Origin: CAYNTH01 sp964427055
GTDB taxonomy: Archaea > Aenigmatarchaeota > Aenigmatarchaeia > CG10238-14 > SCSR01
NCBI GenBank assembly: GCA_964427055.1
Contig: CAYRSQ010000025.1
Coordinates: forward strand, 1 to 11,570
Length of the DNA: 11,570 nucleotides
Direction of reading: 5' to 3'
A program made the translations under genes and the position numbers. Shown here piece after piece: positions 6,856 to 11,570 of this stretch (positions within the stretch are counted from its first letter, which is position 1; each line of letters opens with the position of its first letter). The notes beneath the pieces were generated by a model. The model made no database searches. It saw nothing but the letters and a program-made list of their open reading frames with translations, and was not told the DNA's origin.

Positions 6856-7551
6856 TCAGATAAGGATTTCCAGCAATTCGGGCATCTCGTATATCTTCGA
6901 ATGCGGATATCCCGCCTTCTCGAGCTTCATCAGAGTGTTGTCTATGACGCGCTCGTTCACGTATCCGCCGACGTCCCCTATGGCTATCACGCCGGCCCTC
7001 CTCGCGCTCTGTATGTCCCTGTTGGTGTCGCCGACGTAGCACGTCCTCGAAATATCCAGGCCGCGCTCGGAGCATATCTCTGCGATCCTCTTCCCCTTGT
7101 CGTGGACGCCGCCTTCCATGAAGGACATGTAGCCGTCGAAGCCAAACCTTGACAGGTCGCATTCCAGGTTGACCTGCGGATGCGCGCTCACCACTCCCAT
7201 CATCTTCCCCTGTTCTGCCAATGCATCAAACGTGATGGACACGCCCACGCGCGGCACGGGCGGATAGTCCTCCCTCGCCTGCTGGTAAAACTTTGAATAA
7301 TCATCATACAATATATCGTAGTCCTTAGTCAGCCCGGAGTTCTCGCATATTATCCTGTAGACGTCCCTCGCACCGGTTATCCTCGGGGACATCTCCCTCC
7401 ATTTGTCGAATCCCATGACAGGCATATCGTGCAGCACGCAGTTATCGACATGCGCCCGGTAGACCGGCTCCATGTCGTTTATTATGGTCCCGCTGCAATC
7501 AAAAAGTACGTTGTCGACCTCAAACCTCTTCGCGACAGGCATGAGCACCAT
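6856..7551 (-). CDS. HAD-superfamily hydrolase with DCSGT motif
   Basis: A protein of 231 residues with the four HAD motifs: motif I LFDCSGTI (nucleophile D18), motif II VVSAHP, a conserved Lys region (HDKGKRI) and motif IV YVGDTNRDI. A helical cap is inserted after motif I (about residues 30-105), as in the phosphoglycolate phosphatase/beta-phosphoglucomutase-like (C1 cap) group. Most HAD phosphatases have DxD in motif I; here the second Asp is Ser (S20), so the general acid/base is missing from its usual place and the substrate is hard to guess. The start at 7551 is supported by a TATTTAAC box about 26 nt upstream. The gap to the OB-fold gene downstream is 21 nt, so it may lead that operon. 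Confidence 0.85.
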   Translation of the reverse strand: MVLMPVAKRFEVDNVLFDCSGTIINDMEPVYRAHVDNCVLHDMPVMGFDKWREMSPRITGARDVYRIICENSGLTKDYDILYDDYSKFYQQAREDYPPVPRVGVSITFDALAEQGKMMGVVSAHPQVNLECDLSRFGFDGYMSFMEGGVHDKGKRIAEICSERGLDISRTCYVGDTNRDIQSARRAGVIAIGDVGGYVNERVIDNTLMKLEKAGYPHSKIYEMPELLEILI

Positions 7552-7573
7552 TTACAGAATACAGGAACTGAAA

Positions 7574-7581
7574 GTTAAATA
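7574..7581 (-). promoter_or_regulatory. TATA box for the HAD hydrolase gene
   Basis: TATTTAAC on the minus strand is centred about 26 nt upstream of the ATG at 7551, with no Shine-Dalgarno, which suggests leaderless transcription of the HAD/OB-fold/PCNA run. Confidence 0.55.
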
Positions 7582-7596
7582 ATGGACTGGATATGC

Positions 7597-7926
7597 TCAC
7601 TCGTAGCTTCTCCAGCTGTGCCCGCACTTCGTGCACCTGTAGAACATCGTCGGAGGCTCGTCCGCCGACCTGGTCTGCTGCATCCACCAGTACGCTTCCA
7701 TGTGCTCGCACCTCGGGCACATGACCTTGGTCTTAGGAAGGTCTATCGCCTCGTCGCCCTTCTTCATTATAATAATCTCCTTCTTCTTCGCCGGGAGCTT
7801 GCTGCTTATGAAGGCTTCCTTCTTGGTCTTCATCGGGATCTTATAACCGCAACTGCACACCAGCATAAACTTGGTCTTCTTCTTGTCCACCTTCATTATG
7901 TTGCCGCATTTCTTGCAAAACTCCAT
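7597..7926 (-). CDS. tfs: Transcription factor S (archaeal TFIIS/Rpb9-like)
   Basis: A protein of 109 residues with two zinc ribbons. The N-terminal ribbon has C4, C7, C24 and C26 (FCKKCG and VCSCGY), as in Rpb9/TFS. The C-terminal ribbon has C70, C73, C98 and C101 (CPRC, CTKC) and carries QTRSADEP, whose Asp-Glu pair (D89, E90) is the catalytic acidic hairpin that stimulates transcript cleavage by backtracked RNA polymerase. The length (about 105-115) and end (GHSWRSYE) are typical. Because the DE pair is kept, an active cleavage factor rather than an inactive paralogue is expected. The start at 7926 has a GGTGA Shine-Dalgarno 4 nt upstream, and a TTTATAAG box lies about 48 nt upstream. Confidence 0.95.
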   Translation of the reverse strand: MEFCKKCGNIMKVDKKKTKFMLVCSCGYKIPMKTKKEAFISSKLPAKKKEIIIMKKGDEAIDLPKTKVMCPRCEHMEAYWWMQQTRSADEPPTMFYRCTKCGHSWRSYE

Positions 7927-7969
7927 ATGTTCACCATATCATTTTGAAATATTCATTTGAGGAAACCCA

Positions 7970-7978
7970 CTTATAAAG
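7970..7978 (-). promoter_or_regulatory. TATA box for tfs
   Basis: CTTTATAAG on the minus strand lies about 48 nt upstream of the tfs ATG. The predicted transcript has an untranslated leader of about 20 nt containing GGTGA. The box separates tfs from the signal peptidase gene before it. Confidence 0.55.
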
Positions 7979-7999
7979 TTTTCTGTATTACGTCCAGTG

Positions 8000-8572
8000 T
8001 CACATCATCCCGAACAGGTTCGTCATGGTCACCTTGAAGTACCCGACCTTCGGTATCACGGTGACGACCTTCCCGTGTATCTGCCCCTCCGGCACGCTGA
8101 ACTCGTACGGGAGCTGGTGAAGGTTGTTGTCACCCTTTGTCTGGTACGTGCCGTCGTCGTTTATCTTGATTATCCTGTGTATTATCGGTATGTCGCAGCT
8201 GTACATCGGATAGTCGTCGCATGATATAGAATACACTATCACGTCCCCGACTTTGTACACGCCGGACCCCTCTATCACCGGCATGTCGCCGACCAGGAAC
8301 CCAGTCGGCACCGGCCATGAGTCTATGTACTCCTCGCTGTATCCGTACGTGTCCTCGAGCCACCCGTAGTGGGTGTGCGACGCGTCGTCGTGCTGCATCG
8401 ACTGGCTAAGCACGGCCACGACAGGCATGTCGCTCGACAGTGCGTATGAAAGCCCCTGCTTCACGGCAAAGGCCATGAACACTCCCAAAACGATGTAGAA
8501 TATCGGACTGGCAAGGCTGCTGTACCATGCGGAAAGTCCCTTCGCCGCGCTGCCAATTACACTTGAATCCAT
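8000..8572 (-). CDS. Signal peptidase I, archaeal Sec11-like (Ser-His-Asp)
   Basis: A protein of 190 residues that cleaves signal peptides from exported proteins at the outer face of the membrane. One hydrophobic segment (about residues 22-45) anchors it. Catalytic motifs follow in order: LSQSMQH with nucleophile S58, GDVIVY (109-114), IIHRI with H132 and TKGDNN with D148. His instead of Lys as general base marks the archaeal/eukaryotic type. About 50 residues (60-108) rich in Tyr, Trp, Asp and Gly are inserted between the Ser motif and GDVIVY, where most relatives have only a short link; Pro is also missing from the usual SM-x-P. The start at 8572 has GGTG (8578-8581) 5 nt upstream. A second hydrophobic C-terminal stretch is short and probably not a membrane anchor. 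Confidence 0.9.
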   Translation of the reverse strand: MDSSVIGSAAKGLSAWYSSLASPIFYIVLGVFMAFAVKQGLSYALSSDMPVVAVLSQSMQHDDASHTHYGWLEDTYGYSEEYIDSWPVPTGFLVGDMPVIEGSGVYKVGDVIVYSISCDDYPMYSCDIPIIHRIIKINDDGTYQTKGDNNLHQLPYEFSVPEGQIHGKVVTVIPKVGYFKVTMTNLFGMM

Positions 8573-8609
8573 CCCGACACCAGACTTACTAAAATACCCA
8601 TTCAGTAAT

Positions 8610-8617
8610 ATTTAAAT
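8610..8617. promoter_or_regulatory. Palindromic TATA box shared by signal peptidase and eL40 genes
   Basis: ATTTAAAT is a perfect palindrome near the middle of the 78-bp divergent gap, about 41 nt from the minus start at 8572 and about 37 nt from the plus start at 8651. Both starts carry a GGTG-type Shine-Dalgarno, matching short leaders of roughly 13-16 nt in each direction. Confidence 0.5.
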
Positions 8618-8650
8618 CTAACTTATTACATTGTATAGAAAGGTGTGAAT

Positions 8651-8836
8651 ATGGGACAGAAGGTTTTTCCAGAGGCCGTTGCGAGGATATTCAGCAACGT
8701 CTTCGTGTGCAAGGTCTGCAAATCCAAGCTCAGGGCTGGCAGCAAGCAGGTCAGACTCGGGAAAGCGAAGTGCAGGAAATGCGGAAGCAAGGCACTGAGG
8801 CTGAAGAAGAAGCCGGGGCTGAAACCGGGCAAGTAG
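8651..8836 (+). CDS. rpl40e: Large-subunit ribosomal protein eL40
   Basis: A protein of 61 residues. The opening FPEAVARIF followed by a zinc ribbon (C20, C23, C41, C44 in VCKVC and CRKCG) and the basic end ALRLKKKPG matches archaeal L40e, a small zinc-binding protein of the large ribosomal subunit. The linker between the CxxC pairs is 17 residues and basic (KSKLRAGSKQVRLGKAK), somewhat longer than in most archaeal versions I recall, and the C-terminus is extended by a Pro/Gly/Lys tail. The ATG at 8651 is chosen over an in-frame GTG at 8645 because AGGTG (8641-8645) serves as its Shine-Dalgarno. It is the first gene of a likely operon with the zinc-ribbon gene 46 nt downstream. Confidence 0.9.
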   Translation: MGQKVFPEAVARIFSNVFVCKVCKSKLRAGSKQVRLGKAKCRKCGSKALRLKKKPGLKPGK

Positions 8837-8882
8837 TGACCTTTTTCTATCACTGGTACAATATTTTTACAGGTGAATCTTG

Positions 8883-9182
8883 ATGGCCATAGAGTTCATA
8901 ACCACGCGGGTCCTTGAAAACAAGAATAAGGAGCCCGCGGGTGAGATAAGAATATTCAAGGTCAAGGAGGACGACGAGGCCACGGTGAAGTACAAGTGCC
9001 CGGAGTGCGGGCACGAGGAGACGAGGAAGGAAAAGTGGGAAGAGCCTTTCCTGACCGGCACGGGCGCGAAGAAGAAGCTGAACGTGGTCTGCAGCGGATG
9101 CGGCAACAAGATGACACTCCTCAAGCTATCGAAGCAGATAAAGAAGGACGAGAAAGCGGAGAAGGCAAAGAAGGGAAAATGA
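8883..9182 (+). CDS. Zinc-ribbon protein of unknown function
   Basis: A protein of 99 residues. Two CxxC pairs (C39/C42 in KCPECGHE and C70/C73 in VCSGCGNK) enclose a 27-residue segment with a basic loop (GTGAKKKLN), a zinc-ribbon fold like those of TFIIS-type or ribosomal zinc proteins. The last 20 or so residues are almost all Lys, Ala and Glu (KKDEKAEKAKKGK), a nucleic-acid-friendly tail. It is likely an RNA- or ribosome-associated protein, given its position after eL40, but I cannot assign a family. AGGTGA (8871-8876) lies 6 nt before the ATG, the strongest Shine-Dalgarno in the window, which argues for ATG 8883 over the TTG just before it. A T5 run follows the stop. Confidence 0.8.
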   Translation: MAIEFITTRVLENKNKEPAGEIRIFKVKEDDEATVKYKCPECGHEETRKEKWEEPFLTGTGAKKKLNVVCSGCGNKMTLLKLSKQIKKDEKAEKAKKGK

Positions 9183-9208
9183 CATTTTTCCGCCGACCGC
9201 AGAAAACC

Positions 9209-9214
9209 TTAAAT
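9209..9214 (+). promoter_or_regulatory. TATA-like box for the gene at 9238
   Basis: TTAAAT is centred about 26 nt upstream of the ATG at 9238, with no Shine-Dalgarno, which suggests leaderless transcription. Confidence 0.5.
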
Positions 9215-9237
9215 CCCTTCCAATTCTCTTTCTATGA

Positions 9238-9537
9238 ATGAAAGCCAATCACGGCCTCTTCAAGGACGCGGGCATCCGCATGATAGCGGGCGTACTGTAC
9301 GCAGAGGGTACCACTGTCAGGCCGAGGAGGGAAGACGACGTCATGGACCTGGAGAACATATCCAGCAGGACCGGAGTGGTAAAGGATGACGCGTACCGCG
9401 GAATAAGAAGACTGTCCGAGGTTGGATACGTGTACCCGTACTTCACCAGTCTCGGGGAGGATGGCGGACGGGTCTATATGGGATTCAGGATATCCGACGA
9501 GTGCATGGAAGCGATGTCGGATCTCCGCATGGTGTAA
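9238..9537 (+). CDS. Putative winged-helix DNA-binding protein
   Basis: A protein of 99 residues. The segment LENISSRTGVVKDDAYRGIRRLSEVGYVYPYF (about residues 38-69) reads as a helix-turn-helix with recognition helix and the start of a wing, and the later GGRVYMGFRIS (about 76-86) as the second wing strand. This is typical of small archaeal winged-helix regulators, with no added sensor domain. The N-terminal part (LFKDAGIRMIAGVLYAEG) forms a plausible first helix. The assignment rests on pattern only. A TTAAAT box 26 nt upstream supports the start. A T7 run follows the stop codon (9539-9545). It is directly upstream of the poly-cysteine ORF and the tRNA-Cys/cysS unit, so a regulatory link is conceivable but unproven. 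Confidence 0.7.
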   Translation: MKANHGLFKDAGIRMIAGVLYAEGTTVRPRREDDVMDLENISSRTGVVKDDAYRGIRRLSEVGYVYPYFTSLGEDGGRVYMGFRISDECMEAMSDLRMV

Positions 9538-9540
9538 ATT

Positions 9541-9548
9541 TTTTTAAG
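9541..9548 (+). promoter_or_regulatory. TATA-like box upstream of the poly-cysteine ORF
   Basis: TTTTTAAG is centred about 37 nt before the ATG at 9581. This equals the spacing at eL40, another gene with a GGTG Shine-Dalgarno and a short leader. The T run also follows the previous stop codon and could be a terminator instead, or both. Confidence 0.4.
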
Positions 9549-9580
9549 CTTCAAACTACATAGAATTTTAGGTGCAGAAT

Positions 9581-9625
9581 ATGGACAATTGCGAATGTTG
9601 CTGCTGTGAATGCTGTTGTTGTTGA
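9581..9625 (+). CDS. 14-residue poly-cysteine peptide; leader peptide or metal-binding microprotein
   Basis: The ORF encodes MDNCECCCCECCCC and stops at TGA; nine of 14 residues are Cys. GGTG (9571-9574) lies 6 nt before the ATG as a Shine-Dalgarno, and a TATA-like box sits about 37 nt upstream. The peptide holds two copies of ECCCC, and the three base differences between their 15-nt coding units are all synonymous third positions (TGC/TGT), a sign that the peptide or its Cys codons are kept by selection. It lies 125 nt upstream of tRNA-Cys, with a hairpin/T6 between and cysS beyond. Poly-cysteine short leader ORFs are known as cysteine-responsive attenuators in mycobacteria; an equivalent in archaea would be new to my knowledge. 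A free-standing thiol/metal-binding peptide is the main alternative. Confidence 0.6.
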   Translation: MDNCECCCCECCCC

Positions 9626-9628
9626 ACG

Positions 9629-9676
9629 GCGGTCCGGTTTCTGTTAGTGCTTTGTCCGTCTGGCCGCATGTTTTTT
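9629..9676 (+). terminator. Hairpin followed by T6, candidate attenuator/terminator
   Basis: GCGGTC (9629-9634) pairs with GGCCGC (9662-9667) with one G-U pair. The stem continues as CGG (9635-9637) with CCG (9656-9658) after a 3-nt bulge. An 18-nt loop caps it and six T follow 3 nt after the stem (9671-9676). The stem begins 3 nt after the poly-cysteine ORF stop, so a ribosome stalled on the Cys codons or at the stop would cover or free its 5' arm. It may simply terminate the small transcript. Confidence 0.5.
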
Positions 9677-9717
9677 GAACTCTGAAGGTAGGATTGGGCA
9701 TATCACAACGAAACACG

Positions 9718-9725
9718 CTTATATC
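9718..9725 (+). promoter_or_regulatory. TATA box for tRNA-Cys
   Basis: CTTATATC is centred about 29 nt upstream of the first tRNA base, a typical archaeal tRNA promoter position. This means the tRNA can be transcribed independently of the poly-cysteine ORF. Confidence 0.5.
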
Positions 9726-9734
9726 GGACAGTCC
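9726..9734 (+). promoter_or_regulatory. Short palindrome between the TATA box and tRNA-Cys
   Basis: GGACAGTCC is a perfect 4+1+4 inverted repeat immediately after the tRNA TATA box, where a bound repressor would block initiation. It is short, so chance is possible. Its CGGAC arm (9725-9729) is also complementary to the two GTCCG copies in the upstream hairpin. Confidence 0.25.
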
Positions 9735-9750
9735 ATAACGATATTATCAG

Positions 9751-9825
9751 GCTGAGTTGGCGGAATCTGGTTAACGCGATCGGCTGCAGACCGATAGATT
9801 GTGGGTTCAAATCCCACACTCAGCT
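9751..9825 (+). tRNA. tRNA-Cys (anticodon GCA)
   Basis: A 75-nt cloverleaf: acceptor GCTGAGT pairs with ACTCAGC, the D arm contains TGGTTAA, the anticodon stem ATCGG/CCGAT holds loop CTGCAGA with anticodon GCA (9786-9788), the variable loop is 5 nt, and the T arm is GTGGG-TTCAAAT-CCCAC. The discriminator base is T (U73), the identity base for cysteine. CCA is not encoded and no intron is present. It reads both Cys codons used in the upstream ORF. The cysS start codon follows after only 12 nt. Confidence 0.97.
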
Positions 9826-9837
9826 CTCTGTGATTAG

Positions 9838-11244
9838 ATGGCGAACAAAGCACTCAGGCTGTACAACACTGCCGCAAGGAAGAAGCAGATATTCAAGGCT
9901 ATGAATGACAAGGAAGTCCGAATGTACAGCTGCGGGCCGACGGTGTACGACAGCACACACATAGGCCACATGTTCGCGTACGTGTTTGTTGACATATTGA
10001 AGAGGGTCCTGAAGGCGGACGGATACAAAGTGAAGTCCGTGATGAACATAACCGACGTCGGCCACCTGACGAGCGACTCCGACACCGGCGAGGACAAGAT
10101 AGAGAAATCCGCCAGGGAGAAGGGCATGACGGCGTGGGACATAGCGGAACACTACACCAAAGAATATTTCGACACCATGGACAAGCTGAACATATGGAGG
10201 CCGGACATAATATGCAAGGCGACCGACCACATACAGCAGATGATAGACCTTATACTGAAGATGGAAAAGAACGGGTTCACGTACAGGACGTCCGATGGCA
10301 TATACTTCGACACGTCGAAGTTCAAGGGGTATGCGAAGTTCGCGAGGCTCAACCTCAAGCAGCTGAAGGAGGGCGCGAGGATAGAGGCCAACCTTGAGAA
10401 GAGGAACCCGTCCGACTTCGCCCTCTGGAAGTTCTCGAAGCCGGATGACAAAAGGCAGATGGAATGGGACTCGCCGTTTGGCAAGGGGTTCCCGGGATGG
10501 CACATAGAGTGCACCGCGATGAGCACACATTATCTGGGTGACAGGTACGACATCCACACGGGCGGGATAGACCACATACCTGTCCACCACACGAACGAGA
10601 TAGCACAGGCGTACGGCGCGACCGGGGAGGAGAACTTCGTCAACTTCTGGCTCCACAACAACTTCATAGTCGTGAACGGCGAGAAGATGAGCAAGAGCAA
10701 GGGCAACTTCTACACCATGGCGGACATAGAGAAAAGGGGGCACGACCCTCTGGCGATGAGGTACATGTTCATGACGGCCCACTACAGGTCAAACTTGAAC
10801 TTCACCTGGGAGGCGTTGGAATCGGCCGAGAGGACACTGAACACTCTGAGAAACCATGTAGCGGAGTGGAAGAAAGAGGAAGACGGAAAGAGCATGAAGA
10901 AAATGATCGACGGTTATAAGAAGGATTTCTACGGTGCGCTGAACGACGACCTCAACACCCCGATAGCCATCAGCATTGTGTGGAAGATGGCGAGGGATGA
11001 CAAATTGCCGCCAAGTGACAAGCTGAAGGCGGTGATGGAGTTCGACGGCATACTCGGGCTGAAGCTCGGCGAGAATGAACAGGAAAACCTTCCCGAAGGT
11101 GCGAGAAAACTCATCGACGAGAGGGAGAAGATGAGGGACGCCGGGAAATACGCCGAGACTGACATGCTGCGGGACAGGCTGAAGAATGAGTTCGGGATTG
11201 TCATCGAAGACACTTCAGAAGGCACGAAGTGGAAGAAGAAATGA
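9838..11244 (+). CDS. cysS: Cysteinyl-tRNA synthetase
   Basis: A class I aminoacyl-tRNA synthetase of 468 residues that charges tRNA-Cys with cysteine. It has the HIGH motif (residues 41-44) in the CGPTVYDSTHIGH context, zinc ligands C32, C225 (GWHIEC), H250 and E254 (PVHHTNE), and KMSKS at 283-287. PVHHTNE stands where the common form is FPHHENE, a variant I recall from small-genome CPR/DPANN lineages. The helical anticodon-binding part runs from about 320, and the C-terminus is compact and ends in lysines. The ATG at 9838 lies 12 nt after the mature tRNA end; GTGAT (9830-9834) may serve as Shine-Dalgarno. It is very probably expressed as a tRNA-Cys-cysS co-transcript, with tRNA 3' processing releasing the mRNA. 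Confidence 0.96.
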   Translation: MANKALRLYNTAARKKQIFKAMNDKEVRMYSCGPTVYDSTHIGHMFAYVFVDILKRVLKADGYKVKSVMNITDVGHLTSDSDTGEDKIEKSAREKGMTAWDIAEHYTKEYFDTMDKLNIWRPDIICKATDHIQQMIDLILKMEKNGFTYRTSDGIYFDTSKFKGYAKFARLNLKQLKEGARIEANLEKRNPSDFALWKFSKPDDKRQMEWDSPFGKGFPGWHIECTAMSTHYLGDRYDIHTGGIDHIPVHHTNEIAQAYGATGEENFVNFWLHNNFIVVNGEKMSKSKGNFYTMADIEKRGHDPLAMRYMFMTAHYRSNLNFTWEALESAERTLNTLRNHVAEWKKEEDGKSMKKMIDGYKKDFYGALNDDLNTPIAISIVWKMARDDKLPPSDKLKAVMEFDGILGLKLGENEQENLPEGARKLIDEREKMRDAGKYAETDMLRDRLKNEFGIVIEDTSEGTKWKKK

Positions 11245-11252
11245 ATGCGACT

Positions 11253-11570
11253 TTAGTCATTGAACATTTCAAGCATGTATTCCGTGTCCTTCGCCTCGAA
11301 TGTGTTTGTCTGGCAATGTATCTTCCCTGAGGCATATGCATAGTCTGGCATGTCCACGCCTATGCACTCGACGCCGCGCTGCTCAAGAAGTTCCATTAGC
11401 GACTCCGAACGGCTGTCCAAAAACACTATCTCCTTCCCCTTCACAGGCAGCACGAGCGTGTTCAGCGGGTACCACACATTGTCTTGGGAGCCGTCATACA
11501 GCAGAAGCTCCAGATTCTCCGATTCTGCGATGTCATTGAGCATGCTCACCTGTTCCGGCATCATGAGATG
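11253..11570 (-). CDS. C-terminal part of a deiminase/amidinotransferase-like (pentein) protein (partial)
   Basis: The reading frame is open to the window edge; an in-frame ATG at 11564 exists, but the protein probably starts further upstream. The visible 105 or so codons contain LNTLVLPVKGKEIVFLD, then ELLEQRGVECIGVDM, then SGKIHCQTNTF. This sequence of strand, helix, strand and G-x-I-H-C-x-T near the C-terminus matches agmatine/peptidylarginine deiminase-type penteins, in which the Cys of HC-x-T is the catalytic nucleophile. In that family the Cys lies 10-40 residues from the end, as here. Relatives are 280-370 residues, which fits a gene continuing beyond the window. The substrate cannot be told. 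Its stop codon lies 8 bp from the convergent cysS stop. Confidence 0.6.
   Translation of the reverse strand, partial: HLMMPEQVSMLNDIAESENLELLLYDGSQDNVWYPLNTLVLPVKGKEIVFLDSRSESLMELLEQRGVECIGVDMPDYAYASGKIHCQTNTFEAKDTEYMLEMFND

Noticed and set aside
9596..9624. Simple TGY microsatellite explaining the Cys run
   Set aside because: The unit is interrupted by GAA at the same place in both repeats and varies only at synonymous positions, with start and Shine-Dalgarno signals, so a coding explanation fits better, though a repeat origin is possible.
9581..9625. Selenocysteine read-through at the TGA ending the poly-cysteine ORF
   Set aside because: The frame after TGA gives no conserved-looking product, and the hairpin downstream resembles a terminator rather than any archaeal SECIS I know, which is normally in the 3' UTR.
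9474..9716. 80-codon minus-strand ORF covering the poly-cysteine region
   Set aside because: It runs antisense into the end of the winged-helix-like gene, its product shows no domain and no promoter or Shine-Dalgarno precedes it.
9820..10782. 320-codon open frame on the minus strand opposite cysS
   Set aside because: It is a shadow frame caused by the codon bias of cysS, which has all family motifs on the plus strand; the minus product is a low-complexity Val/Arg/His/Leu-rich string with no domain.
1..11570. CRISPR array, insertion sequence, phage or toxin-antitoxin system
   Set aside because: No regularly spaced repeats, transposase, integrase, terminal inverted repeats or toxin-like gene pairs were seen; the genes are mostly housekeeping or membrane proteins.

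Overview
The window looks like archaeal chromosome, most likely from a small-genome DPANN-type archaeon, perhaps Micrarchaeota-like; that placement is inference. It encodes a PCNA sliding clamp, an archaeal transcription factor S, ribosomal protein eL40, a Ser-His-Asp (Sec11-like) signal peptidase, a DUF4013-type membrane protein and a tRNA gene without encoded CCA. Genes are tightly packed. Most starts have either a TATA-like box 25-30 nt upstream and no Shine-Dalgarno, which suggests leaderless mRNA, or a box 37-48 nt upstream plus a GGTG-type Shine-Dalgarno.

Left part (1-1227, minus strand): two tandem paralogous genes of unknown function, the first cut by the window edge, then a small protein that may have a papain-like (NlpC/P60-like) fold. 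Divergent from these is a MinD/ParA-type ATPase (1290-2252). It converges, with overlapping stop codons, on a full-length PolX DNA polymerase with HhH, polymerase and PHP domains (2249-3946, minus). Next come three plus-strand membrane proteins (4004-5506): a multi-pass protein, a 53-aa two-helix protein and a DUF4013 protein, closed by a hairpin/oligo-T terminator.

Middle (5549-8572, minus strand): an overlapping or nearly abutting run of OB-fold protein, 67-aa unknown protein and PCNA, preceded by a HAD-type hydrolase, TFS and signal peptidase I. Divergent from the peptidase are eL40, a zinc-ribbon protein and a winged-helix-like protein (8651-9537, plus).

Right part (9538-11244, plus): the most striking segment. 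A 14-codon ORF encodes MDNCECCCCECCCC, nine cysteines of 14 residues, with its own TATA-like box and a Shine-Dalgarno. It is followed by a hairpin plus T6, then tRNA-Cys(GCA), then cysS starting only 12 nt after the tRNA. The layout is what a cysteine-responsive attenuation system for Cys-tRNA synthesis would look like, though an independent metal-binding microprotein is also possible. The window ends with the C-terminal part of a deiminase/amidinotransferase-like (pentein) protein on the minus strand. No CRISPR array, insertion sequence or phage gene was seen, and there is no gene-free stretch above 300 bases.
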